Below, piece by piece: positions 49,334-57,464 of a stretch of DNA of 57,464 bases. The position numbers and the translations under genes are program-made. The notes under the pieces were generated by a model. It was not told the DNA's origin. It searched no databases and saw only the letters and a list, made by a program, of their open reading frames with translations. The stretch is from Pontibacterium sp964228735 (lineage in GTDB: Bacteria > Pseudomonadota > Gammaproteobacteria > Pseudomonadales > Balneatricaceae). The DNA lies in contig NZ_CAXRBQ010000021.1 in NCBI RefSeq assembly GCF_964228735.1, positions 1 through 57,464 of the forward strand, written 5' to 3'. How positions within the stretch are numbered: position 1 is the stretch's first letter; each line of letters starts with the position of its first letter.

Positions 49334-50035
49334 GTGCAGGCAGCCATAGAGCTGGAACATCTGAAGTTTGGCTGGAAACCGGGCGAAACCCTGCTGGATA
49401 TCGATAAGCTGCGTGTGGACCGCGGCGAACGCGTATTCCTGCAGGGGGCGTCAGGGAGTGGCAAAAGCACCCTGCTGAACCTGATCGGTGGTGTGCTGGA
49501 GCCGGATGCCGGTGGGGTTCACTTGCTGGACATTACCCTGCGTGCGTTGAGTAAAACCCAGCGTGATTCGTTTCGGGCCAACCACATCGGTTTTGTCTTT
49601 CAGATGTTCAACCTGCTGCCTTACTTAAGTGTATTGGAGAACGTCACATTGCCGTGCCGTTTCTCCCATGGCCGTAAAGACAAGGCGGTCTTGCGGGACG
49701 GCACGGTGGAGGAGTCCGCCTGCCGTTTACTGGATCATCTCGAGCTGGGCCACGATGAACTGCTACGTCGTCCGGTAACGGACCTCTCTATGGGGCAGCA
49801 GCAGCGTGTGGCGGTGGCGCGGGCACTGATTGGCTCGCCGGAGATTGTGATTGCCGATGAGCCGACCTCCGCACTGGATGTGAACAATCGAGACCGCTTT
49901 ATTGAACTGCTGCTGCATGAGTGTGAATTGCAGGAAAGCACGTTGATGTTTGTCAGCCATGATCCGGGCCTGCACGATCATTTCGACCGGGTGATCGATC
50001 TACACCACCTTAATCAGAACGGGAGCAAGCTATGA
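49334..50035 (+). CDS. ABC transporter ATPase of the zinc operon
   Basis: A 233-residue ATPase of the LolD/MacB type. Walker A is GASGSGKST near residue 36, the signature is DLSMGQQQRVAVARAL, and Walker B is IVIADEPTSALD. The start is GTG 49334 with AAGGAGG five bases before it. It overlaps the permease gene by 4 nt. Paired with the FtsX-like permease and ZrgA it likely powers extraction or release of zinc across the envelope, as proposed for zrg loci. Confidence 0.9.
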   Translation: MQAAIELEHLKFGWKPGETLLDIDKLRVDRGERVFLQGASGSGKSTLLNLIGGVLEPDAGGVHLLDITLRALSKTQRDSFRANHIGFVFQMFNLLPYLSVLENVTLPCRFSHGRKDKAVLRDGTVEESACRLLDHLELGHDELLRRPVTDLSMGQQQRVAVARALIGSPEIVIADEPTSALDVNNRDRFIELLLHECELQESTLMFVSHDPGLHDHFDRVIDLHHLNQNGSKL

Positions 50036-51291
50036 TTCTGCTCCGTCTCACCGCCCGTTCGCTCTGGCACCGTCGCACCACGGCTCTGCTCACCCTGATT
50101 ACCATTGGTTTCAGCGTGATGCTGTTTCTGGGGGTGGAGAAGGTGCGCACCGAAACACGCAACAGCTTTGCGAACACCCTGTCAGGGGCGGATCTGATCG
50201 TGGGCGCACGCAGTGGCCAGATTCAGTTACTGCTCTACTCGATCTTTCGCATCGGCGATGCGACCAGCAACATCTCCTGGCAAAGCTATGAGTTGGTGAA
50301 GAACCATAAACAGGTCGCTTGGACCGTGCCTATCTCGCTGGGGGATTCCCACAAAGGCTACCGGGTACTGGGTACTACAGAGGGCTATTTTGACCACTAC
50401 CGCTACGGTAACCGGCATCTGCTGCGCTTTGAAGAAGGGCGCCGTTTTGAAGGCTTGTATGACGTGGTGTTGGGAGCAGAGGTCGCTGACAAGCTGGGTT
50501 ATAAGATCGGTAGCAAAATTGTCGTCGCCCACGGCATCGGTAATGCCAGCTTCAGCAAACACGAAGATAAGCCGTTTCGTGTGGTCGGTATTCTGGAACG
50601 TACCGGCACACCGGTTGACCGCACGCTGCACGTGAGTCTGGAGGCGCTGGAAGCGATCCATATCGACTGGAAAGCGGGTGTCCGTATTCCGGGTAAAAAT
50701 GTGTCTGCTGAAGAAGCTGCCCGTTTGGAGTTGCAGCCCAAACAGATCACCGCCTTCCTGGTAGGGATGAAGTCCAAGGTGGCCACCTTCCATCTGCAAC
50801 GCTCCATCAACAACTACCGCAAGGAACCGATGCTGGCGATATTACCCGGTGTTGCCTTGCAGCAGCTGTGGGATATGGTGGGCATAGCGGAAAAAGCGTT
50901 GATGCTGGTATCCGCCATTGTGGTGGTGGCCGGGCTAGTAGGCATGCTGACGGTGATTCTCACCAGTCTTAATGAACGGCGCCGTGAGATGGCTATCCTG
51001 CGGTCGGTGGGCGCACGTGCCTGGCAAATCCTGTTGTTGCTTGCGCTGGAGTCTGCGTTGCTCACCTTGTTGGGGGTTGGTTTCGGGATATTTCTGCTGT
51101 ACGGTGGCATCGCCCTGGCACAGCCGATACTTGAAAGTCATATCGGAGTTTTCATACCTTTAACACCTCCAAGCATCTATCAATGGAAACTACTTGGGCT
51201 GGTTGTTGTCTGTGGTACGTTGGTAGGATTAATTCCGGGCTACCGGGCTTACCGCTATTCCGTTGCTGATGGTATGACAATTCGTATCTGA
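50032..51291 (+). CDS. FtsX/MacB-like ABC permease of the zinc operon
   Basis: A 419-residue inner-membrane protein with four helices: one near the N-terminus (16-36) and three in the C-terminal third, flanking a large extracytoplasmic domain (MacB_PCD-like, residues 40-270). The C-terminal block MLTVILTSLNERRREMAILRSVGARAWQ is typical of FtsX-fold permeases. It overlaps the ATPase gene by 4 nt, so the two are produced together. Export versus mechanical signalling cannot be told from sequence. Confidence 0.88.
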   Translation: MILLRLTARSLWHRRTTALLTLITIGFSVMLFLGVEKVRTETRNSFANTLSGADLIVGARSGQIQLLLYSIFRIGDATSNISWQSYELVKNHKQVAWTVPISLGDSHKGYRVLGTTEGYFDHYRYGNRHLLRFEEGRRFEGLYDVVLGAEVADKLGYKIGSKIVVAHGIGNASFSKHEDKPFRVVGILERTGTPVDRTLHVSLEALEAIHIDWKAGVRIPGKNVSAEEAARLELQPKQITAFLVGMKSKVATFHLQRSINNYRKEPMLAILPGVALQQLWDMVGIAEKALMLVSAIVVVAGLVGMLTVILTSLNERRREMAILRSVGARAWQILLLLALESALLTLLGVGFGIFLLYGGIALAQPILESHIGVFIPLTPPSIYQWKLLGLVVVCGTLVGLIPGYRAYRYSVADGMTIRI

Positions 51292-51324
51292 GCAACGCCT
51301 GATTACGTTATCTGGTACCGCTCT

Positions 51325-51936
51325 ATGCAGATCAAGCTTCAATCCATTTTTCGAACCCTCCTGCTTACCATCAGCCTGGCTGTAGTGTTACCGGCGCAAG
51401 CTGAAGAGCAGCCAGCGGAAAAACCGTTAACCTTTAACGGGGAGCCGGTGCAGGTCCTCAACTGGGAAGAGCTGATGCCAGCAGACTTTTCGCTGGATGC
51501 ATTGTTAGGTAATCCTGATGAGATTAGTATGCTGGACGACCTCGATCCTGCTGCTACTCAGTATATGGACCAGATGATGGCTGCATTGGCCTCAGCGCCG
51601 GTAGTGCCAGAGATGGACGGCAAAATGGTGAAGGTGCCAGGTTTTGTGGTGCCGGTGCAGGGCGATGGCCTCAATGTGACCGAGTTTTTCCTGGTGCCGT
51701 ACTTCGGCGCCTGTATCCACGTGCCACCGCCTCCGTCCAACCAGATTATCTACGTGCGTTTTGAACCGGGTACCAAGGTGGAAAATCTGTACGATGCGAT
51801 CTGGGTAACCGGCAAACTGGAAACAGAAGTCACCACCCATGAATTGGCCTCCTCCGGTTATAGCCTGGAGGCGTTTGTGATCGAACCGTACGAAGATCTC
51901 TATGAAGAACCGGTAGATGGAGAGGTTCAGAACTGA
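51325..51936 (+). CDS. DUF3299 periplasmic protein of the zinc operon
   Basis: A 203-residue protein with a signal peptide (LQSIFRTLLLTISLAVVLPAQA, cleaved near residue 26) and a DUF3299 domain: GFVVPVQGDGLNVTEFFLVPYFGACIHVPPPPSNQIIYV with a cysteine and a histidine that could bind metal. The gene follows the permease 33 nt later. The association with zinc genes suggests a periplasmic helper of the zinc system. Confidence 0.82.
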   Translation: MQIKLQSIFRTLLLTISLAVVLPAQAEEQPAEKPLTFNGEPVQVLNWEELMPADFSLDALLGNPDEISMLDDLDPAATQYMDQMMAALASAPVVPEMDGKMVKVPGFVVPVQGDGLNVTEFFLVPYFGACIHVPPPPSNQIIYVRFEPGTKVENLYDAIWVTGKLETEVTTHELASSGYSLEAFVIEPYEDLYEEPVDGEVQN

Positions 51937-51956
51937 TCGGTAAGTGATCGTTACGG

Positions 51957-52553
51957 TCAGAGCACCAGCAAACGATCCGCCAACTGTGTCACATCCTCCT
52001 GTTGGTGGGTTACCAGCAGCACGGTTTTTCCCGCCTGTTTCGCCGTCCGTTTTACCCAATCCGCTGCCTGATGCCGCGTATGTTGGTCGAGTTCGGCAAA
52101 AGGTTCGTCCAGCAGTACGATTGGTTCCGGGCGCAGCAGTGTGCGGATGATGGCGATGCGCTGGCGTTGTCCGCCGGATAACTCCGTTGGTTTCTTCTGC
52201 AGCAGTTCATCCACGTCTAGTGCTTTAGCGGCCTCAAGCAATACTTCTGTTGGTGCCGGGCCTGGAAAGCCAAGCTGCATATTGTCCAGTGCGCTCAAAT
52301 GTTCGAACAGGTTATGATCCTGAAACAGCATACTCACCGGGCGCTGATCGGCGGCCAGGGGGAGCAGCGATTGGCCTTGCCAGCGCATATCGCCCGATGT
52401 GGTTTCCACAAATCCGGCCAGGGCACCCAGCAGCGTTGATTTACCCACACCGCTACGCCCCTGAATCGCCAGGATCTCACCTTCAGCGACAGCCAACTGG
52501 TAGCGCAGTGCTTGTCCGTCACGCTGTATGACAAGGTTGTTTATTTCAAGCAT
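51957..52553 (-). CDS. thiQ: Thiamine ABC transporter ATPase
   Basis: A 198-residue ATPase with Walker A GRSGVGKST, signature LSGGQRQRIAI, Walker B IVLLDEPFAELD and the final switch histidine in LLVTHQQED. ATG 52553 is chosen because it overlaps the thiP stop; a longer frame starting at 52571 is less likely. It is shorter than E. coli ThiQ (232). It powers ThiP for thiamine and its phosphates. The operon order on the minus strand is thiB, thiP, thiQ. Confidence 0.93.
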   Translation of the reverse strand: MLEINNLVIQRDGQALRYQLAVAEGEILAIQGRSGVGKSTLLGALAGFVETTSGDMRWQGQSLLPLAADQRPVSMLFQDHNLFEHLSALDNMQLGFPGPAPTEVLLEAAKALDVDELLQKKPTELSGGQRQRIAIIRTLLRPEPIVLLDEPFAELDQHTRHQAADWVKRTAKQAGKTVLLVTHQQEDVTQLADRLLVL

Positions 52554-54108
52554 GGTGCCGCACCCGTTCAAAAGCCCAGACGATCAGGGCACAGATAGAT
52601 AATAACAGCATGGAGGCCAGCGATGCCTCGGCGATCCGGTAGCTGCCCGCATAGCTGTAGATCAGCCAGGGCAGGGTGGTCCAATCACGGTTACCAAAGA
52701 TGGAGAAGATCGCCACGTCGCCGATGGCCAGCAAGAGAATCAGGGCAAAACAGCTGATAAAGGTTGCCTTGATAAACGGCCACTGGATCGTCCAATGCTG
52801 CCAGGGACTGAGCTTGAGGGATCGACCCAATTGGTAATACTGGGCATCGTATTGCAGCAGTCTTGGGCGTAGCTGCTGTATTGCAAAAGGGATCACCAGC
52901 GCAGCATTAAGCACAAACACCATCACCATGCCGTAGCGGTCCAGGTCAAAGTGGGGCAGTAACAGCACGTAAAGGCCCACCGAAATCACCATCGCGGGTG
53001 CCACTAGGGTGTGGGTGGATATCCACTCCAGTACTACAGCACGGCGGCTTTGTCGTAGGCGGCGGGCTTGCCGGATGGGGGCCAGGATCATCAGTGCAAA
53101 CAGGATCGCCACAAGTGCCGCAACCACGGCAATGGCGAGGCTGGTCAGGGTCGGCTGCAGTAGTGCCATCGGCTCAAAACGACTCAGGTCACTCTGGGTC
53201 AGTCCCGGAATCAGCGCAACCATCGGCAGCAGCAGACAGCACCAAGTGCTGACATAAATGCCCCGGTGAAGGTAGCGCGTCAGTGGGCTGGGCTTGGGTG
53301 TGTGTTCGCGGGTGAGTGTATCTACCGCGAGCCAGTTGCTCTGCCCCAGGCGGGAGATCAGCAGAAACAGTGATCCGGCGATCAGGAGTTGGGTCCAGGC
53401 CAGGGTCAGCGCTTCGGGGATATTGAAGTCGTATTTCAAAGCCTGATAGATCGCAACTTCCAACGTGGTAGCTCGTGGGCCACCGCCCAATGCCAGTACC
53501 ACGGCAAAGCTGTTAAAACAGAGCACGAAGATAAAACCGCCCAGCTGCAGCAGTGTACTCTGTACCATCGGCAATTCGATTCGGCGCAGTCGCTGCCAGG
53601 GTGTCATCTTCAGCTGGGTTGCCAGCTTCCAGCTCAGGTCCGGAATGTTGTTCAGTTGCTGCAGTAACACCCGCACGGCAAAGGGCAGGTTCAGGTAGAC
53701 GTGGGCGATCAGAATGCCGTTCAGCCCATACAGGTTCCAGCCTTCACCCAGCATGGGCGTTAGCAGGCCATCCCGCCCAAGCAACGCCACCAGACCAGTG
53801 ATTAGCACCAAGGTGGGCATTACAAAGCAGAGGATACAGAGGCTTAGGAAACTGCTTTGAAACGGTAGCGAGGGCAGGTAATACAGTGCCCTCGCTACCG
53901 GCCAGGCAAGCAGCACGGAGATCAGGGCACTCAGTAGTGCCTGCTTGATCGAGAACAGCAGGATCGAGTGAAAATAGTTGTCCTGCAGCAGTTGCCAGTC
54001 GGCACCCTGACCACTGAAACCGATCAGGCCATAAAAGGCCAAACCGGTCAGCAGCATAATCAGGGTGAGGGCAACGAGGCCGGTATTGTTGGCCGTATGG
54101 GTGCTCAA
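52546..54108 (-). CDS. thiP: Thiamine ABC transporter permease
   Basis: A 520-residue inner-membrane permease with about twelve helices and two EAA-type loops (LSWKLATQLKMTPWQRLRRIELP and YYQLGRSLKLSPWQHWTIQWP), typical of fused ABC permeases of the iron/thiamine group. It forms the channel for ThiB-bound thiamine. Start ATG 54108, 9 nt after the thiB stop. It overlaps thiQ by 8 nt. Confidence 0.94.
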   Translation of the reverse strand: MSTHTANNTGLVALTLIMLLTGLAFYGLIGFSGQGADWQLLQDNYFHSILLFSIKQALLSALISVLLAWPVARALYYLPSLPFQSSFLSLCILCFVMPTLVLITGLVALLGRDGLLTPMLGEGWNLYGLNGILIAHVYLNLPFAVRVLLQQLNNIPDLSWKLATQLKMTPWQRLRRIELPMVQSTLLQLGGFIFVLCFNSFAVVLALGGGPRATTLEVAIYQALKYDFNIPEALTLAWTQLLIAGSLFLLISRLGQSNWLAVDTLTREHTPKPSPLTRYLHRGIYVSTWCCLLLPMVALIPGLTQSDLSRFEPMALLQPTLTSLAIAVVAALVAILFALMILAPIRQARRLRQSRRAVVLEWISTHTLVAPAMVISVGLYVLLLPHFDLDRYGMVMVFVLNAALVIPFAIQQLRPRLLQYDAQYYQLGRSLKLSPWQHWTIQWPFIKATFISCFALILLLAIGDVAIFSIFGNRDWTTLPWLIYSYAGSYRIAEASLASMLLLSICALIVWAFERVRHHA

Positions 54109-54117
54109 GGTGGGTGC

Positions 54118-55107
54118 TTACTGTGCCGCGGCGTTGCGCCACTCGCGCAGCCAGCCTTTGCGCTGCTCGGCCATTTCCGCCGGGCTGAAACCGATACGCG
54201 TTGGTTTCACTAGCTGGTCAAAGGCGTCTGGCAAATCAATGCCATCACGTACCGGTAGCATCCAGTTAGTCACAGGGATGATCTTCTGAGCTTCGTCGGA
54301 GGTCAGGAAACCGACAAACTGGCGCGCCAGCTCCGGGTTGTCTGTAGTTTTGGTGATTGCTGCCAGCTCGATCTGGGCAACATGACCTTCGCTGAACAGC
54401 GCCGCTTTGTAGTGTCCGGTCTGTTCGGTAACCAGGTGGTATGCCGGTGAGGTGGTGTAGCTCAGGACGTAATCTGCACTGCCTTTCAGGAACATGCTGT
54501 ACGCTTCCCACCAACCTTTGGTCACGGTCACGGTATGGCTGGCCAGTTGCTGCCATGCAGTTGCGGACTGGTCACCGTACACGGATTTCATCCACATCAT
54601 CAGGCCCTGGCCTGGGGTGCTGGTGCGTGGGTCCTGATAGATTACCTGAGCATCGGACTCCACCAGTGCTTTCAGGGAGGTTACCGGTTGCTGGATCTTG
54701 CGGCTGTCGTAGACGAACGCGAAGTAGCCGTAGTCGAAAGGTACAAACGAATCGTCAGACCAGTTCAGCTCTGCTTTCAGACCGTCCAGCTGTTGATTGT
54801 GCGGCTGGATCAGACCGGTGGCGCGGGTCTCCTCCATCAGTGCATCGTCGATGCCCAGAATTACGTCCGCTTTGGTTTTGTCGCGCTCGATGCGCAGGCG
54901 GTTAAGGATGCTGACGCCGTCTTCCGCACCCACGAATTCGATGTCACACTGACAGTGCTGCTCAAACGCTTTCTCCAACTGCGGGCCCGGACCCCATTCT
55001 GAGATAAACGAGTCATAGGTGTATACGGTCAGATCTGCTGCATTGGCAGCCTGAGTGAGGGACAGACCCGTAACCAGAGTGCCGATCAGACGCAGGGCTT
55101 TGTTCAT
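54118..55107 (-). CDS. thiB: Thiamine-binding periplasmic protein
   Basis: A 329-residue periplasmic solute-binding protein with a signal peptide (ending VTGLSLTQAANA, about residue 23). Mature sequence opens ADLTVYTYDSFISEWGPGP, a hallmark of ThiB/TbpA. It delivers thiamine, thiamine-P and TPP to ThiPQ. It heads the thiBPQ operon. The short gap to the divergent kinase-like gene holds no TPP riboswitch. Confidence 0.94.
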   Translation of the reverse strand: MNKALRLIGTLVTGLSLTQAANAADLTVYTYDSFISEWGPGPQLEKAFEQHCQCDIEFVGAEDGVSILNRLRIERDKTKADVILGIDDALMEETRATGLIQPHNQQLDGLKAELNWSDDSFVPFDYGYFAFVYDSRKIQQPVTSLKALVESDAQVIYQDPRTSTPGQGLMMWMKSVYGDQSATAWQQLASHTVTVTKGWWEAYSMFLKGSADYVLSYTTSPAYHLVTEQTGHYKAALFSEGHVAQIELAAITKTTDNPELARQFVGFLTSDEAQKIIPVTNWMLPVRDGIDLPDAFDQLVKPTRIGFSPAEMAEQRKGWLREWRNAAAQ

Positions 55108-55188
55108 GTAAACCTCGGAGTTAAGAGACGGCGGCAGGATTGCGCGCTAAACTGCGCCGAATTTTACCCCTAACGATAGACCTTCGTC

Positions 55189-56028
55189 ATGCCCGTGTCA
55201 GAATTCGACTCCGTCAATCAATACCTTAGCGACAATTGTCAGCTTCCCACTCCCCAATGGCAGCCGTTTGCAGGCGGGAGCAGCAATAGGTTGTTCAGCA
55301 CCCAAACTGAGGACCGCTCATTGATCCTGCGTTTTAACGCGCCGGATCCAGTAGCGTTTGGTGTAAATCGCAATCGGGAAGCGGCGATCCTGGCGTTGAT
55401 AAGTGAATTCCCATGGGCCCCGGATGTTGTCGCCAATGACCCGCAAGCGGGATGGTTGCTGATGGATTGGCATGGGGAGCGTCTATCAGCACCGTTGGGC
55501 GAACCCGAACAGAGTCAGTTGTTAACCAGCGTTGCACAGTGGCAGACGATCAGCAGTAATGACCCGGAATTGCAGATCGATTACCAGGCTCTGTTTGACA
55601 CTTTTCGGCCCCAGGTGAAAGACCTGCCGATGGAGCAGCCTTTGCTGACCTTAATCGACGGTGCGCTGCGGGTACTGGATTCTCTGCCCAACGTAGAATC
55701 GGTTCTGACCCATCATGATCTGCACCCGGGCAACCTGTGTTCAGACGATGGACGTCTGGTTGTGGTGGACTGGGAGTATGGCGCAATCGGCAACCCCTGG
55801 TTCGATCTGGCCGCACTCAACCTCCACTGTGGGATCAAGGCCGAACAACTGGCGATGCTGCCCGTGGTAGCTTCACTGGAAATGGACGAGTTGCAGCGGG
55901 GACTGCGACGGGCGATCTGGTTGCTAAAAGTACTGGAAACACTCTGGTACTGGGTGCGTGGCCTCAAGGGCACCAATATCACCATGAAGCAGCTGGTCAC
56001 GCAATCCATCGAATTGCTGAAACAATAA
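55189..56028 (+). CDS. Thiamine kinase-like phosphotransferase (APH family)
   Basis: A 279-residue aminoglycoside/choline-kinase-fold protein. The catalytic loop is LTHHDLHPGNLCSDDGRLVVVDWEYG near residue 173-198 (HDLHPGN and DWEY), with FAGGSSNRLFSTQ as the nucleotide-loop region and the lysine-equivalent position near RFN. It is divergent from thiBPQ, so thiamine is the likeliest substrate (salvage to thiamine phosphate, ThiK-like). Choline or ethanolamine cannot be excluded. Confidence 0.7.
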   Translation: MPVSEFDSVNQYLSDNCQLPTPQWQPFAGGSSNRLFSTQTEDRSLILRFNAPDPVAFGVNRNREAAILALISEFPWAPDVVANDPQAGWLLMDWHGERLSAPLGEPEQSQLLTSVAQWQTISSNDPELQIDYQALFDTFRPQVKDLPMEQPLLTLIDGALRVLDSLPNVESVLTHHDLHPGNLCSDDGRLVVVDWEYGAIGNPWFDLAALNLHCGIKAEQLAMLPVVASLEMDELQRGLRRAIWLLKVLETLWYWVRGLKGTNITMKQLVTQSIELLKQ

Positions 56029-56155
56029 ACCAGACGGGTAACAGACTCCTCTTTTGGTCGTACCAGTTGCAATTTTGGTGGGGCAAAGCGTTGATATTCA
56101 AGCCTGTTTCGGGATAGTAACGGAACACTCTCACAGATCGTAATGGAGAACCTGC

Positions 56156-57088
56156 ATGGAACAGGTTGTTGAAATCATACTGGCATCCGGCCGATCCGCT
56201 ATCGACATGGCATTGTATATCCTGATGCCGATTATGGTGGTGATGCTGGCCCTGATGAAGTTGATGGATGCTAAAGGAGTCCTGGCCGTCTCTGCGCGTA
56301 TTCTGGCGCCGTTTGTGAAAGTGTTTGGTGTACCTGGGTTGGGCGTGTTTGCCATGCTAAAGATGCTGCTGGTGAGTTTCTCTGCACCGGTGGCAACCCT
56401 CAGCCTGATGCACAGCAATGCAATGGCGAAGCGCAAAATCGCCGCTACCTTTGCGATGCTGTTGCCGATGTCCCAGGCGAATGTGGTCTTCCCGATGATG
56501 GCGGTCGGGTTGGATATGCCGGTTGCGATCGCTACCTCGTTGCTCAGTGGTTTCTTTTCGGCCGCATTGGCCTATTACGTTCTGATGCCCGCCAGCAAAG
56601 AGAACGATCCGGTGGTGGAACCCACCTATCCCGAAGCCCACAGCAAGAAGTCTGTTGTGCAGATCCTGTCGGATGGTGGCCAGGAGGGGATGAGAATCAC
56701 TCTGGCGATGTTGCCGATGCTGATGCTGGCGATCTGCCTGGTTAACGGTCTGCGCGAAACCGGTGTGATCGAATGGCTCAGTGGTGTGTTGGCACCCCTG
56801 ATGGCGCTTTTGGGCTTGCCGGAAGCAGCGGTATTGCCGTTGGTGACCAAATATATCGCTGGTGGCACCGCGTTTATGGGTATCACTCTGGACCTGATGG
56901 ATCAGGGGCTGATCACCGCACAGGAGCTGAACCGCATGGCGGGCCTGGTGACCAATCCGCTGGATATCGTGGGTGTTGCGGTACTGGCTGCCGCGGGTAG
57001 CCGGGTGGCCGATGTCGCGCGCGTTGCCGTGATCGCCGGTTTTGCGGGTATCGCGCTGCGCAGTGTGATCCACCTGCTTATCTTCTGA
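56156..57088 (+). CDS. Nucleoside recognition (Gate) domain membrane protein
   Basis: A 310-residue inner-membrane protein with eight or so helices and two Gate (PF07670) domains. The blocks are APFVKVFGVPGLGVFAMLKMLLVSFSAPVATL in the first and GGTAFMGITLDLMDQGLITAQELNRMAGLVTNPLDIVG in the second. Such proteins resemble the core of concentrative nucleoside carriers and SpmA/SpmB, with unclear substrate. It stands alone. Start ATG 56156 behind GGAGAA. Confidence 0.8.
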   Translation: MEQVVEIILASGRSAIDMALYILMPIMVVMLALMKLMDAKGVLAVSARILAPFVKVFGVPGLGVFAMLKMLLVSFSAPVATLSLMHSNAMAKRKIAATFAMLLPMSQANVVFPMMAVGLDMPVAIATSLLSGFFSAALAYYVLMPASKENDPVVEPTYPEAHSKKSVVQILSDGGQEGMRITLAMLPMLMLAICLVNGLRETGVIEWLSGVLAPLMALLGLPEAAVLPLVTKYIAGGTAFMGITLDLMDQGLITAQELNRMAGLVTNPLDIVGVAVLAAAGSRVADVARVAVIAGFAGIALRSVIHLLIF

Positions 57089-57119
57089 TCGCGGACTACT
57101 CCGCTTTAAATACTTACCT

Positions 57120-57144
57120 CGTTCCTATGCTCCGCGTAGGAACG
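57120..57144. repeat. Palindromic repeat of a known dispersed type
   Basis: CGTTCCTA at 57120-57127 and TAGGAACG at 57137-57144 flank TGCTCCGCG. Similar 'CGTTCCTACGCTC' hairpins occur as dispersed repeats in other gammaproteobacteria. The rest of 57145-57305 shows no gene. Confidence 0.6.
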
Positions 57145-57305
57145 CATATTCAGTTTGTCTGGTTTCGTATGGCACTTCCACACGGCCGCCCACGGAGTGT
57201 AAAAGGAATCGATAGCTGGCTCTCTTACTCAGTTCGGAAATGATTTAGTATGGGGAACCGCAGCTATCCGGCTGCCCTTTAACCGTCTGACCGAATTCGA
57301 GATCT

Positions 57306-57464
57306 ATGCATTTTCCAGACAGCAAGCTGCCGAAAGTCGGCACCACTATTTTTACTGTGATGTCCCAGCTCGCCAATGAGGCGGGGGCGATCAATCTGTC
57401 CCAGGGTTTTCCTGATTTTGACGGCCCGGAGTTCCTGCGTCAGCGGGTGGCGCACTATATCGAG
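57306..57464 (+). CDS. PLP aminotransferase, 5' part (methionine aminotransferase-like)
   Basis: The first 53 residues of a class I/II aminotransferase run to the window edge. KLPKVGTTIFTVMSQLANEAG followed by AINLSQGFPDFDGPEFL matches the N-terminus of the YbdL/methionine aminotransferase branch. These enzymes transaminate methionine to KMTB or kynurenine to kynurenate. The C-terminus, with the PLP lysine, lies outside the window. Confidence 0.85.
   Translation, partial: MHFPDSKLPKVGTTIFTVMSQLANEAGAINLSQGFPDFDGPEFLRQRVAHYIE

Noticed and set aside
55108..55188. TPP riboswitch before thiB
   Set aside because: The gap is 81 nt and lacks the CTGAGA core and the two conserved arms.

Overview
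The window looks like an ordinary chromosomal segment of a marine-type gammaproteobacterium, probably near Oceanospirillales/Alteromonadales/Pseudomonadales. The evidence is a class Ia nrdA-nrdB-yfaE operon, rnfABCDGE linked to nth, KdsA (LPS synthesis), CcoG (cbb3 oxidase biogenesis), ThiBPQ, DbpA, a class II tRNA-Tyr with encoded CCA, and a DUF2788/DUF2789/DUF934/HugZ repertoire. I see no phage, insertion sequence, integrase or CRISPR array. Genes are dense on both strands and many neighbours overlap by 1-4 nt.

Layout. (1) 0-8 kb: yaaA, DUF2789, a small membrane protein, trpS with a charged C-terminal extension, sseA, a DyP peroxidase, an SBF-type transporter, an orphan small protein and cysK. 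(2) 8-14.6 kb: a tightly overlapping minus-strand operon encoding a pseudokinase/FGE-like membrane protein, a periplasmic DUF4139 protein and the DTW-domain tRNA enzyme TapT; then kdsA, PilZ, HugZ-like and DUF2788 genes. (3) 14.7-19.1 kb: tRNA-Tyr, and nrdA-nrdB-yfaE behind two NrdR-like boxes spaced 31 bp. (4) 19.1-29.4 kb: sulfur assimilation (a cysteine synthase paralogue, cysG, cysH, DUF934, cysI, a TauE-type exporter, cysD, cysN). A recurring TTTATATAA element lies in several of the promoter regions. CysN ends in what looks like a decayed APS kinase domain. (5) 29.4-39 kb: rnfABCDGE, with a 560-residue repeat tail on RnfC; then a receiver-CheC protein and a PAS-diguanylate cyclase inserted before nth. 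(6) 39-46.8 kb: two tiny RRM-like paralogues, ppiC, dbpA, an AEC transporter, a GIY-YIG protein, a PAS-GGDEF-EAL protein and ccoG. (7) 46.9-52 kb: a MocR-type regulator, then a zinc operon (His-rich ZrgA, ABC ATPase, FtsX-like permease, DUF3299) behind a near-consensus Zur box. (8) 52-57.5 kb: thiBPQ diverging from a thiamine-kinase-like gene, a nucleoside-recognition membrane protein, and the start of an aminotransferase that runs off the end.

How it fits together. The cys genes take sulfate through APS to sulfite, sulfide and cysteine, with CysG supplying siroheme. No CysJ flavoprotein and no intact APS kinase are in the window. The Rnf complex is a ferredoxin:NAD+ ion-pumping oxidoreductase, and the two-component/c-di-GMP pair directly after it suggests a signalling link. 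The zinc operon and thiBPQ plus the kinase are self-contained uptake/salvage units. The most system-like novelty is the pseudokinase-FGE/DUF4139/TapT operon at 8.2-12.4 kb: both recognisable domains of the first protein lack their catalytic residues, suggesting a membrane-spanning sensor or scaffold.
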